From positions 2,542,001-2,606,000 of the forward strand of contig NZ_CP087134.1 in assembly GCF_020911925.1 (NCBI RefSeq): a DNA stretch of 64,000 nt. The letters run 5' to 3'. Under the pieces are notes generated by a model that was not told where the DNA came from, ran no database searches, and saw nothing but the letters and a program-made list of their open reading frames with translations. How positions within the stretch are numbered: the first letter of the stretch is position 1; each line of letters opens with the position of its first letter. This stretch comes from Flavobacterium cupriresistens. GTDB lineage: Bacteria > Bacteroidota > Bacteroidia > Flavobacteriales > Flavobacteriaceae. The position numbers and the translations under genes are program-made. Below, piece by piece: positions 8,058-16,060 of the stretch.

Positions 8058-9191
8058 TTAATAGCTTACGTATTCAGTGATTTCAAGACCATAACCGATC
8101 ATTCCGACACGTTTGGTTTGTTCGGTATTTGATACCAATCTAATTTTAGAAATGTCAATATCATGAAGAATTTGAGCTCCAATTCCGTAATCTTTACTGT
8201 CGATAATTACTTTTGGCGCTTTCATTGTTCCTTCAGCCTGTAGTGTTTTAAGCTCTTGAATCCTGTTCAATAAATTTACGGCCTGCATATCCTGATTGAT
8301 AAAGATAACCGCACCTTTTTCGTTTTCATTGATCACTTTAAACATATCGTCTAACTGTTGCTCAGCATTGTTAGTCAGGGTACCAAGTAAGTCATTGTTA
8401 ACTTGTGAAGAATGTATTCTGGTGAGAATCGTTTCTCCAAGATTCCAGGTTCCTTTGGTTAAAGCAATATGAATTTGTTTGTTTGTGGTTTGCTCGTAAG
8501 CTCTTAATCTAAAAGTTCCGAAGCGAGTCTCAATGTCAAAATCTTCTTTTTTAACGATCAGACTGTCGTGTTGCATTCTGTAGGCGACTAGATCTTCAAT
8601 TGAAACTAATTTCAAATCGAATTTTTTAGCCACTTTTATTAGTTGAGGTAAACGGGCCATTGTTCCGTCCTCGTTTAAGATTTCGCAGATAACACCGGCA
8701 GATTTAAAACCCGCAAGTCTTGCAAAGTCAATCGCAGCTTCTGTATGTCCGGTTCTTCTTAAAACACCACCTTGTTTGGCTACTAACGGAAAAATATGTC
8801 CCGGACGCGCAAGTTCGTGTGGTTTTGTGTTAGGATCAACCAAGGCTTGAACGGTTTTAGATCGGTCGGCCGCAGAAATTCCTGTGGTAACGCCATTTCC
8901 TTTTAAATCGACAGAAACCGTAAAAGCAGTTTCCATATGATCGGTATTGTTGCTAACCATGGCACGCAAATCAAGTTCTTTGCAACGGCTTTCCGTAAGA
9001 GGCGTACAAATTAATCCACGTCCGTGAGTTGCCATAAAATTGATCATTTCAGGAGTTACCTTTTCGGCTGCAGCCAAAAAATCACCTTCGTTCTCACGAT
9101 CTTCATCATCGACTACAATGATTACTTTACCTTGACGAATATCTTCTATAGCTTCTTCAATGGTATTCAATTGTATTTTAGTTGTTGACAT
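8058..9191 (-). CDS. ribB: 3,4-dihydroxy-2-butanone-4-phosphate synthase with a degenerate GTP cyclohydrolase II domain
   Basis: A 377-residue protein. Residues 1-205 are a complete RibB domain: DDEDRENEGD at 28-37, THGRGLICTP around 55-64 and RTGHTEA at 146-152. It should convert ribulose-5-phosphate to dihydroxybutanone phosphate for riboflavin synthesis. Residues 224-377 align with GTP cyclohydrolase II and keep the DYGIGAQIL and GYGLE landmarks. The three zinc-binding Cys are absent: the canonical HSECLTGDVFGSLRCDCG region reads HSSQVNNDLLGTLTNNAE at 260-277. The RQEGRGIGL catalytic loop reads NQDMQAVNL. The second half is therefore almost certainly not a GTP cyclohydrolase. The layout recalls RibBX-type hybrids. 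A separate RibA should exist elsewhere. Confidence 0.9.
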   Translation of the reverse strand: MSTTKIQLNTIEEAIEDIRQGKVIIVVDDEDRENEGDFLAAAEKVTPEMINFMATHGRGLICTPLTESRCKELDLRAMVSNNTDHMETAFTVSVDLKGNGVTTGISAADRSKTVQALVDPNTKPHELARPGHIFPLVAKQGGVLRRTGHTEAAIDFARLAGFKSAGVICEILNEDGTMARLPQLIKVAKKFDLKLVSIEDLVAYRMQHDSLIVKKEDFDIETRFGTFRLRAYEQTTNKQIHIALTKGTWNLGETILTRIHSSQVNNDLLGTLTNNAEQQLDDMFKVINENEKGAVIFINQDMQAVNLLNRIQELKTLQAEGTMKAPKVIIDSKDYGIGAQILHDIDISKIRLVSNTEQTKRVGMIGYGLEITEYVSY

Positions 9192-9193
9192 AG

Positions 9194-10648
9194 TTATTGT
9201 TTATTTTGAACAGGGAAAAACCGTTCAGAAATTTTTTGAAATAGTTGTGAAATAGGAGTTGTAATTGCGTCAAAATTGATTAATCCATTGTCATTTGTCG
9301 CACGGTAGGTAAGCAGTACGGCCAACGGCAATAAGATGAATGATGACATCCATGAACCAACAAACGGAGTCATTCCGCCTTCTTGAGACAGTCTTTTTCC
9401 AAAGGTGTTGATAAAGTGAAAGGTGATAAAAATCAAAACGGCAAATACAATTGGCAGACCAAGTCCACCTTTTCGGATAATGGCACCTAAAGGAGCGCCA
9501 ATAAAAAACATTAAGAAGCAAGCAAAAGCAATGACAAACTTTTCATATAAAGCGGTCATGTGTTTGTTGATATCTCTTTGTTTGTCTTTTAAATCTTTTT
9601 GAGTCGAGTCGATAGCGTAAATATTGCTCGTCACATTACTGGCAGCCATTTTTAGAATGTCTGATTTCTCTTTATTGGTATATAAAGACAAAAGATTGTT
9701 CGGTAATGGTTTTTTCTTTTTCTCCGTTTTTAACGGTTTAGGAGACGTTTTGATCCCTACACGTTGATTGATGTTTTCCGAAAAAGAGATGATTTCATTG
9801 TTTAGATTCTTGTTCAGGGAGTCTAAAGTATAGCTTAATTCGTTAACGTTAAGCATACCGTAGGTACTTCCGACGTTTTCCTGATCGTCATCCGTTTTGT
9901 TCAGTTCGGATAAGTCTATATTGATGATTTGCTTTTTGAATTTTCCCTTAATGAAAGGTAATTTCGCGCGGTCTTCGTAGTCTTTTGGCGTTACATCCTG
10001 ATAATAATACCCGTCATTTAAGACCAGTTTTAATATACTGGATTTTTCGTTACTGATTAGTTCACCGTCTTTTGCTTTAATTACAGTTTTATTTTCACCA
10101 TAATTATTGGTTTTTTCGTGAATAGTAACTCCGGTCAAGATGTTGCCATTTTCACCGGATTTTTTATTTACTTTAATATTGTACGTTCCAACATCGTTAA
10201 ACTGACCTTCAGCAATTGCCATGGCTGGTTTGGCTTGAGCGATGTTTTTTCGGAAATTGACAAATTTATATTCCGCATACGGGATTACACTATTGGCGAA
10301 CCAAAACGCAATAATACTTAGGAAACAGATAAAAATTATCAAAACCCGCATGGCTCTTTGTAAGGATATCCCTGAGGATTTCATTGCAGCAAACTCGTAG
10401 TTCTCTGCCAAGTTACCAAAAGTCATAATAGATGCCAATAAAACCGATAGCGGTAAAACCAATGGTATTATTCGAGGCATCGAGAAAAGCAGGAATTTCA
10501 CAACCAATATCAAGTCCAAGTCTTTACCGGCAAGTTCCGAAATAAAGAGCCAGACCGTTTGGAGAATGAATATGAAAAAAAGAATTACAAATACCGTAGT
10601 AAATGTAATTAAGAATGTTTTTAGTAAGTATTTGTCTAAAATTTTCAA
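9194..10648 (-). CDS. LptF/LptG-family lipopolysaccharide export permease
   Basis: A 484-residue inner-membrane protein of the YjgP/YjgQ (LptF/LptG) family. The start MKILDKYLLKTFLITFTTVF and the segment FGNLAENYEFAAMKSSGISL are typical. Three helices lie in the first 125 residues, a large periplasmic beta-jellyroll region of about 250 residues follows (with a Lys-rich insertion around 300-315), and three more helices lie at the C-terminus (about 365-465). It would move lipopolysaccharide from the inner membrane to the Lpt bridge with LptB and a partner permease. It starts 8 bp after lolA ends, so two envelope-transport genes are adjacent. F and G paralogues cannot be told apart by eye. Confidence 0.9.
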   Translation of the reverse strand: MKILDKYLLKTFLITFTTVFVILFFIFILQTVWLFISELAGKDLDLILVVKFLLFSMPRIIPLVLPLSVLLASIMTFGNLAENYEFAAMKSSGISLQRAMRVLIIFICFLSIIAFWFANSVIPYAEYKFVNFRKNIAQAKPAMAIAEGQFNDVGTYNIKVNKKSGENGNILTGVTIHEKTNNYGENKTVIKAKDGELISNEKSSILKLVLNDGYYYQDVTPKDYEDRAKLPFIKGKFKKQIINIDLSELNKTDDDQENVGSTYGMLNVNELSYTLDSLNKNLNNEIISFSENINQRVGIKTSPKPLKTEKKKKPLPNNLLSLYTNKEKSDILKMAASNVTSNIYAIDSTQKDLKDKQRDINKHMTALYEKFVIAFACFLMFFIGAPLGAIIRKGGLGLPIVFAVLIFITFHFINTFGKRLSQEGGMTPFVGSWMSSFILLPLAVLLTYRATNDNGLINFDAITTPISQLFQKISERFFPVQNKQ

Positions 10649-10656
10649 CCTTGTAA

Positions 10657-11349
10657 TTAGTCTAATTTGTTGATGTAGTATTTTGGATATTTGCTCGCTA
10701 CAAATGTAAATTGATTTTTTGATAAAGGCTGGTTGGTTTTAAAAGAATTAACGGTCAAAGTGGTTTTTGTTCCATTTTTTCCGGTTTCAATTAAATTATA
10801 GATGTGTTTTGTTTGCACATCAATCCCTAAGAGAATCTCTTTTCTTTGATCTTTTGTATTAGTTGGAGCTAATTTTACGTATTGAATTTTTCTGCCTTTA
10901 ACATTCTGAACAATATCCATGTTGTACTTATAACCTGAATTAAAGAAAGTAAGCATTTTTGACGGTGTAATTGCATTATCGTCTTTTTCGTTTACTTTAG
11001 AAATGGTCACTTCTTCGTCTTCCGGAACAATAGTGTATGTTTTTTGCCCGTCAAAGATTTTAGTAACACCCATGAAGTTTAATACATATTGATTGCCTTT
11101 CATGATTACATTTCCTTTACTGTCCTGATTGATGTTTTCTTTTGCGTTGTTCAAAGAATATTTAAAATCAATAGCAATATTGTTGTAGCTTTTTATTTTA
11201 GCCGTCACCTGATTCAATAAATCTTTGGCTTTTTTATCCTGAGCCTGCATAGAAGTGAAGCTCAAAAGCAATAAAAATGCCATTTGAAAATACTTTTTAG
11301 TCGTGCTTTTGATAGAGTTGTTGTGGATTTCCTGAATTTTAGTTTTCAT
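10657..11349 (-). CDS. lolA: Outer-membrane lipoprotein carrier LolA-like protein
   Basis: I place the start at the ATG at 11349 (MKTKIQEIHNN). An upstream ATG at 11394 would overlap the ftsK gene and adds a non-signal-like extension. With the chosen start there is a basic N-region, a hydrophobic stretch AFLLLLSFTSMQAQ and likely cleavage before DKKAKDLL. The mature part contains NNIAIDFKYSLNNAKENINQDSKGNVIMKG and QYVLNFMGVTKIFDGQKTYT, the LolA/LppX pattern of a half beta-barrel that carries lipoproteins across the periplasm. It follows ftsK by 7 bp and precedes an Lpt permease gene. The Bacteroidetes version is divergent, so the family call is better than the exact function. Confidence 0.8.
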   Translation of the reverse strand: MKTKIQEIHNNSIKSTTKKYFQMAFLLLLSFTSMQAQDKKAKDLLNQVTAKIKSYNNIAIDFKYSLNNAKENINQDSKGNVIMKGNQYVLNFMGVTKIFDGQKTYTIVPEDEEVTISKVNEKDDNAITPSKMLTFFNSGYKYNMDIVQNVKGRKIQYVKLAPTNTKDQRKEILLGIDVQTKHIYNLIETGKNGTKTTLTVNSFKTNQPLSKNQFTFVASKYPKYYINKLD

Positions 11350-11356
11350 GATGGGG

Positions 11357-13801
11357 TTAATTTTGTTCATTATTAAAAAATTGATCAAGAGCACTTAAAT
11401 CTGAGATGTTTACGCTTCGTGCTTTACTGCCTTCAAAAGGTCCAACAATACCGGCTGCTTCCAGCTGGTCGATTAAACGACCCGCTCTGTTGTAACCTAG
11501 TTTTAGTTTTCTTTGCAATAAGGAAGCGGAACCTTGCTGAGCATTAACAATAATCTCAGCAGCTTCTCTGAATAAAGTGTCTCTTTCGGAGATATCCATA
11601 TCAAGATTAATGCCATTTTCTTCCCCAATGAACTCAGGAAGTAAATAAGCAGTGGCATACGCTTTTTGTCCACCAATAAAATCAGTGATTTTTTCAACCT
11701 CCGGAGTGTCGATGAAAGCACATTGAACACGTACCACATCATTTCCGTTAGTATACAATAAATCTCCTCGTCCAATTAATTGATCTGCACCCTGCGTGTC
11801 AAGAATTGTTCTCGAGTCAATTTTTGAAGTTACTCTAAAAGCGATTCTTGCAGGGAAGTTGGCTTTAATTAAACCTGTAATTACGTTTACAGATGGTCTT
11901 TGTGTGGCGATAATTAAGTGAATACCAATAGCACGTGCCAGCTGTGCCAAACGCGCAATCGGAATTTCGACTTCTTTTCCGGCAGTCATAATCAAATCGG
12001 CAAACTCATCTACAACCAAAACGATGTACGGTAAAAAGCGGTGTCCTGCTTCCGGATTTAATTTTCGGGCTTTAAACTTATCGTTGTATTCCTTAATATT
12101 ACGAACCATCGCATCTTTCAATAACGAATAACGATTGTCCATCTCAACGCAAAGAGAGTTTAAAGTGTTGACTACTTTTGCATTGTCAGTGATAATAGCA
12201 TCTTCGGTATCAGGAAGTTTGGCTAAATAATGTCTTTCGATTTTATTGAATAAAGTAAGTTCTACTTTTTTCGGATCGACCAAAACAAATTTTACTTCAG
12301 CCGGATGTTTTTTGTATAAAAGAGAAGTCAATACCGCATTCAGTCCAACCGATTTTCCTTGTCCTGTAGCTCCTGCCATCAATAAGTGAGGCATTTTCGC
12401 TAAATCGACAACAAAAGTTTCGTTAGAAATGGTTTTTCCTAAAGCAATTGGTAGTTCCATTTCAGCTTCCTGAAATTTAGCAGAACCAATTACACTTTTC
12501 ATCGATACAGTTGTAGGGTTTTTGTTCGGAACCTCAATACCGATAGTTCCTTTTCCTGGAATTGGTGCAATAATACGGATTCCTAATGCAGACAGAGACA
12601 AGGCAATATCATCTTCTAAACTTTTGATTTTAGAGATTCTGATTCCGGCCTCCGGTACAATTTCGTATAAAGTCACCGATGGACCAACCGTTGCTTTGAT
12701 CTGAGCGATTTCAATTTTGTAGTTACGAAGGGTGTCTACAATTTTGTTTTTATTTTCTTCTAATTCTTCCTGATTAATGGTAATTCCGCCTGTCGAATAT
12801 TCCTTTAATAAATCGATAGTTGGGAATTTATAATTCGACAAATCTAAAGTAGGGTCAAATAAACCAAAATCAGCTACCAGACGGGAAGCCAGATTTTCTT
12901 CGATGATGTCTTCTTCTTCAGGAGTTTCAATAACAAATTCTTCGGCATGTACCGGAGTTTCTGTTGTTGGGTTGATGTTCATTTGAAGCGGTTTCACGAC
13001 CGGGTTCAAATCAATTTCAGAAGAATTTGAAATGGTTGGTTTTAACGCTTCTTTGTTAATTTCAAATTGAGATTCATTTGTTTTTAAATGAATGTTATCT
13101 AACTCTTCATCAGGTTCTTCAACAGCAAATTCCTCCAGATTGTAGGCGTTTTCCGTTTTAGGCTGAGTTTTAAGAGCATTTAATTCAGATTTGATTTCAT
13201 TTTTTGTAGAATCAAAATAAGACTGAATTTTTTCCGGAGACAGTTTTATTTTGAAAATCAGATATATAATTAATCCAAAAAGCAAGGCGAGTAAAGTACC
13301 TGTTTTTCCGATATAATCTTGTGAAAATAAATTCAACTCATAACCAATAGTTCCGCCCAATTCGGGTGCAGAAGTAGCAAAGAATCCAAATAAAACTGAA
13401 ACAATAATGATGGCAAACAAATCCCAGAACCAAATGTTTTTTAGTTTTTTCAAAGATAATTCTAAGGCTAAAAACATTCCGGTCAGGAAAAAGAGTCGTA
13501 CAAAAATAAAAGCGGCTAATCCAAATCCTTTGTAAACGATGATGTCGGATAAAAAGGCTCCAAATTTCCCCAGCCAGTTTTGCACTACCTCAGAGCGGTC
13601 GCCAAGTTCACTAACGGCACTTTGGTCCGATTGTCCATTAATATAAAAGGAAATAAATGCAACTAGTAATGCAATAGAAAACAGGACCAGAAGGCAGCCT
13701 ATAACAAACCGTTGTTGTTTGTTTGGTCTCCAGTGTCTTGAAGTCTCAGCCTTTGGCTCGTTTTTTTTATCTAAAGTTTCTTTTTTTGTTGTTCTTGCCA
13801 T
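11357..13801 (-). CDS. ftsK: DNA translocase FtsK/SpoIIIE
   Basis: An 814-residue protein with a basic N-terminus, four to five membrane helices in the first 190 residues, a linker of about 130 residues rich in Glu/Pro/Asn (about 195-325), then the motor. The Walker A motif GATGQGKS is at about residue 473 and the Walker B region is LPYIVLVVDEFADL. The C-terminal gamma winged helix is present (ASLLQRKLKLGYNRAGRLIDQLEAAGIVG) and would read KOPS-like sequences. The protein coordinates chromosome segregation and dimer resolution at the septum. The linker is short compared with E. coli FtsK. It sits 18 bp after dgkA. Confidence 0.95.
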   Translation of the reverse strand: MARTTKKETLDKKNEPKAETSRHWRPNKQQRFVIGCLLVLFSIALLVAFISFYINGQSDQSAVSELGDRSEVVQNWLGKFGAFLSDIIVYKGFGLAAFIFVRLFFLTGMFLALELSLKKLKNIWFWDLFAIIIVSVLFGFFATSAPELGGTIGYELNLFSQDYIGKTGTLLALLFGLIIYLIFKIKLSPEKIQSYFDSTKNEIKSELNALKTQPKTENAYNLEEFAVEEPDEELDNIHLKTNESQFEINKEALKPTISNSSEIDLNPVVKPLQMNINPTTETPVHAEEFVIETPEEEDIIEENLASRLVADFGLFDPTLDLSNYKFPTIDLLKEYSTGGITINQEELEENKNKIVDTLRNYKIEIAQIKATVGPSVTLYEIVPEAGIRISKIKSLEDDIALSLSALGIRIIAPIPGKGTIGIEVPNKNPTTVSMKSVIGSAKFQEAEMELPIALGKTISNETFVVDLAKMPHLLMAGATGQGKSVGLNAVLTSLLYKKHPAEVKFVLVDPKKVELTLFNKIERHYLAKLPDTEDAIITDNAKVVNTLNSLCVEMDNRYSLLKDAMVRNIKEYNDKFKARKLNPEAGHRFLPYIVLVVDEFADLIMTAGKEVEIPIARLAQLARAIGIHLIIATQRPSVNVITGLIKANFPARIAFRVTSKIDSRTILDTQGADQLIGRGDLLYTNGNDVVRVQCAFIDTPEVEKITDFIGGQKAYATAYLLPEFIGEENGINLDMDISERDTLFREAAEIIVNAQQGSASLLQRKLKLGYNRAGRLIDQLEAAGIVGPFEGSKARSVNISDLSALDQFFNNEQN

Positions 13802-13819
13802 TCTTGCGTTTCCTGTTGC

Positions 13820-14194
13820 CTATATGAATTTTGGGATGTAAATGATCAGTCCTATTGCGATCGCTGTCATTGCGGCAAAAAATACCGCTCCGGCAGCAAT
13901 ATCTTTAATAAAACCGATTCTTTCGTGGTAATTTGGGTGAATAAAATCAGCTACTTTTTCTACAGCAGTGTTTAAACCTTCTACGCTTAATACAAGACCA
14001 ATTGCTAAGGTCTGAAAAAGCCATTCTTCATGAGAAATATGAAAATAAAAACCGGCAATAGTCATTAGTATTCCTAATGAAAATTGTACCATAACACTGT
14101 GTTCGGTAGTGATTAATTTTAAGGCGCCTTTAAAAGCGTAAGTTACGCTTTTAAGTCGACCTTTAACAAATGTATTGTCTTTTTGGAATTCCAT
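13820..14194 (-). CDS. dgkA: Diacylglycerol/undecaprenol kinase family protein
   Basis: A 124-residue integral membrane protein with three helices. The active-site region VLSVEGLNTAVEKVADF matches the E-x-x-NTA(I/V)E-x-x-VD signature of DgkA-type lipid kinases, and FKGALKLITTEHSVMVQ is the usual N-terminal part. In Gram-negatives the enzyme rephosphorylates diacylglycerol released by membrane-derived glycan synthesis. Many Gram-positive and some Bacteroidetes homologues act on undecaprenol instead, so the substrate is open. It lies 8 bp downstream of tpx and 18 bp upstream of ftsK on the same strand. Confidence 0.9.
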   Translation of the reverse strand: MEFQKDNTFVKGRLKSVTYAFKGALKLITTEHSVMVQFSLGILMTIAGFYFHISHEEWLFQTLAIGLVLSVEGLNTAVEKVADFIHPNYHERIGFIKDIAAGAVFFAAMTAIAIGLIIYIPKFI

Positions 14195-14202
14195 TCTGTG
14201 AT

Positions 14203-14700
14203 TTATAGTGCTGCTAAAGCGGCTTCGTAATTTGGTTCGTTTGCAATTTCAGCAACCTGTTCTGTGTGCGTAATTTTTCCATCAGCATCTACAACGATAA
14301 TGGCTCTTGAGTGTAAACCGGCTAATGGTCCGTCAACGATTTCTAAACCATTGCTTTTACCAAAATCACCTGCTTGAAAATCAGATAAGTTAACCACATT
14401 TTCTAATCCTTCAGCACCACAAAAACGTTTTTGAGCAAATGGTAAATCTCTTGAAATACATAAAACGGTAGTATTTTCTAAAGTACTGGCGCTTTCGTTG
14501 AATTTTCTAACAGAAGTCGCACAAGTTCCTGTATCTACACTAGGAAAAATATTTAAAACCAATTTTTTACCAGCAAAAGTGCTCAAAGAAGCAACTGATA
14601 AATCGTTTTGTACTAATTTAAAATCAGCTAGTTGTGAACCAACTGCTGGTAATTCGCCTGAAGTATGAACCGGATTTCCTCCTAATGTTATTGAAGCCAT
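14203..14700 (-). CDS. tpx: Thiol peroxidase Tpx
   Basis: A 165-residue atypical 2-Cys peroxiredoxin. The peroxidatic cysteine is C60 in [16 protein letters not shown] and the resolving cysteine is C94 in [15 protein letters not shown]. Both positions match the classic Tpx spacing (34 residues). The N-terminal [18 protein letters not shown] and C-terminal [21 protein letters not shown] are typical. It reduces hydroperoxides using thioredoxin in the cytoplasm. A promoter-like -7 element (TACTTTTG on the minus strand, 14726-14733) lies 25 bp upstream, so this is probably the first gene of the tpx-dgkA-ftsK run. A second peroxiredoxin system lies 1.4 kb away. Confidence 0.96.
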   Translation of the reverse strand: MASITLGGNPVHTSGELPAVGSQLADFKLVQNDLSVASLSTFAGKKLVLNIFPSVDTGTCATSVRKFNESASTLENTTVLCISRDLPFAQKRFCGAEGLENVVNLSDFQAGDFGKSNGLEIVDGPLAGLHSRAIIVVDADGKITHTEQVAEIANEPNYEAALAAL

Positions 14701-14725
14701 GATTTTTGTTTAAATTAATGAGGTT

Positions 14726-14733
14726 CAAAAGTA
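14726..14733 (-). promoter_or_regulatory. Candidate -7 promoter element for tpx
   Basis: CAAAAGTA on the plus strand reads TACTTTTG on the minus strand, matching the flavobacterial -7 consensus TAnnTTTG. It is 25 bp upstream of the tpx start. I see no TTG at the usual -33 spacing, so support is partial. Confidence 0.45.
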
Positions 14734-14789
14734 AGGATTAATATTTGAATGTAAAAGTATTTGTTATGGGTTGTGGGAACAATAAAATG

Positions 14790-15089
14790 AGCCCTTCGAC
14801 TTCGCTCAGGGGGACAAACGGGAGATTTTAGTTTTTCGGAATGTCAGTCTGAGCGAAGTCGAAGACCTTTTAAGTGATAAAGCCCTTCGACTCCGCTCAG
14901 GAGGACAATGATGGTGTTTTAGATTTTTTGTGTGTCAGTCTGAGCGAAGTCGAAGACCTTTTAAATGATAAAGCCCTTCGACTCCGCTCAGGAGGACAAT
15001 GATGGTGTTTTAGATTTTTTGTGTGTCAGTCTGAGCGAAGTCGAAGACCTTTTAAGTGATAAACCCCTTCGACTCCGATTAAGGCGACA
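14790..15089. repeat. Tandem 91-bp repeat with REP-like hairpins (3 full copies plus a partial)
   Basis: Copies run 14790-14880, 14881-14971 and 14972-15062, and a degenerate fourth starts at 15063. Each copy begins CCCTTCGACTCCGCTCAG (TTCGCTCAG in copy 1) and ends CTGAGCGAAGTCGAAG, so each copy is itself an imperfect inverted repeat able to form a long hairpin. Copies 2 and 3 are almost identical, so the amplification is recent. The spacer between tpx and the small-protein gene (about 550 bp) contains this array, about 90 bp of unremarkable sequence and a terminator, but no gene. Confidence 0.92.
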
Positions 15090-15182
15090 TCGGTTGTGAA
15101 TTAACTGCAAAACAATGTTATTAGATTAAGATTGTAGACGAGGACTAAACTGTGACTGACTACTAAAAAAAGTGCATAAAAA

Positions 15183-15214
15183 AAAAGTGCTCCCTAAATT
15201 AAGAAAGCACTTTT
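15183..15214 (-). terminator. Rho-independent terminator of the peroxiredoxin-thioredoxin operon
   Basis: AAAAGTGCT at 15183-15191 pairs with AGCACTTTT at 15206-15214. On the minus strand the stem is followed by T-rich sequence. It is 37 bp beyond the stop of the last gene of the operon. Confidence 0.8.
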
Positions 15215-15250
15215 CAGTCATGTTTTTTGTTTTTTTTTGAGAGAGGCCGA

Positions 15251-15508
15251 CTATTTGTCGATAGAACCCAGGACACGTTTCATGAACGCGTTTAAAGCTT
15301 CTTTTTTATCTGTTCCCTGAACTACCATTTTATGTACTTCTAACGCACCGTACATGTTAGAAATTAGTTCACCAATTACATCTAATTCTTCATCTTTTAA
15401 AGATGGAATTTCGGTCATGGCCTCAAGAACTTCAATCGTTTCGATGATGTAATCCTGATCATTTTCTTCTATAAACTGCGTTAATTGTTTTATTACGGGT
15501 AATTTCAT
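15251..15508 (-). CDS. Small conserved protein of the thioredoxin/peroxiredoxin operon (DUF6952-like)
   Basis: An 85-residue acidic, all-helical protein (MKLPVIKQLTQFIEENDQD at the start, LNAFMKRVLGSIDK at the end) with no cysteine, signal or membrane segment. It is the last gene of a three-gene minus-strand operon after peroxiredoxin and thioredoxin, followed by a clear terminator. From memory, proteins of this kind are conserved in Flavobacteria at the same place and are labelled DUF6952; I am not certain of the family number. A role in oxidative-stress handling with its two neighbours is an inference from context. No enzymatic motif is visible. Confidence 0.75.
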   Translation of the reverse strand: MKLPVIKQLTQFIEENDQDYIIETIEVLEAMTEIPSLKDEELDVIGELISNMYGALEVHKMVVQGTDKKEALNAFMKRVLGSIDK

Positions 15509-15551
15509 GTTTTGTCTGTTTATTCGTTAAATCGATTGTTTCTTAAATCAA

Positions 15552-15860
15552 TTAAACAATTTCGTTCACTAATTCGATTAAAACTTCTTGTTTGTTGGTT
15601 TGTGTTTCGTTTACCAATTTACCGTTTACAAAAGTGGCAAAGGTTGGTAAGTTACTCACATTAGCCAATTTTCTGGATTCCGGAGAATTCTCAGCATCAA
15701 CCAAAACAAAAGTGATAGCGTCATTTTCTGTTGCTAATTTTTTGAATTTTGGTTTCATAATACGGCAGTTTCCACACCATGATGCTGAATATTGTACTAC
15801 TACCTTTTCGTTTTTAGCAACTAAATCTGCTAACGTATCTTCGTTTAAGTCGATTAACAT
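15552..15860 (-). CDS. Thioredoxin-family protein with CGNC active site
   Basis: I place the start at the ATG at 15860 (MLIDLNEDTL), which gives a 102-residue thioredoxin-size protein. The ATG at 15896 adds twelve residues that overlap a repeat and are unlike the family. The fold signatures are VVVQYSASWCGNCRIMKPKF, with cysteines C29 and C32, and the cis-proline region SNLPTFATFVNGK. The redox motif is CGNC rather than CGPC, which should shift its redox potential. With no signal peptide it acts in the cytoplasm. It lies between the peroxiredoxin and the small-protein gene, so it probably reduces that peroxiredoxin. Confidence 0.88.
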   Translation of the reverse strand: MLIDLNEDTLADLVAKNEKVVVQYSASWCGNCRIMKPKFKKLATENDAITFVLVDAENSPESRKLANVSNLPTFATFVNGKLVNETQTNKQEVLIELVNEIV

Positions 15861-15887
15861 ATTGTTTGATTTAAATTCCAATATTTT

Positions 15888-16037
15888 AAATTCCAAATTC
15901 CAAACTTTTTGGTGGGAATTTTGAAATTTTGATTATTGAAATTGTTATTGAATTTTTGTGAAGGGAAATCTGTGGATTTAAAACCCAAATTCCAATTTGC
16001 TATAAAACTGATTTATATCCATTGGAATTTGGAATTT
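15888..16037. repeat. Perfect 16-bp inverted repeat between peroxiredoxin and thioredoxin genes
   Basis: AAATTCCAAATTCCAA at 15888-15903 is the exact reverse complement of TTGGAATTTGGAATTT at 16022-16037. The enclosed 118 bp holds more AATTCCAA-like words. In the operon transcript the arms could pair over the whole intercistronic region. It could be an mRNA-stabilising or processing element, or a remnant of an interspersed repeat; the sequence does not decide. Confidence 0.75.
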
Positions 16038-16060
16038 AAAAAATTTGGAATTTAATATTC

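Noticed and set aside
10657..11394. lolA starting at 11394
   Set aside because: That start lies inside ftsK and gives a non-signal-like N-terminus; the ATG at 11349 gives a standard signal peptide 7 bp after the ftsK stop.
12522..12704. Plus-strand open frame opposite ftsK
   Set aside because: It is the antisense of the conserved FtsK motor region, with no independent evidence of coding. Many other antisense frames across the window were dropped for the same reason.
14790..15089. Tandem repeat array as a CRISPR
   Set aside because: Units are contiguous 91-bp copies without unique spacers, each an inverted repeat, and no cas genes are near. It is a REP-like tandem array.
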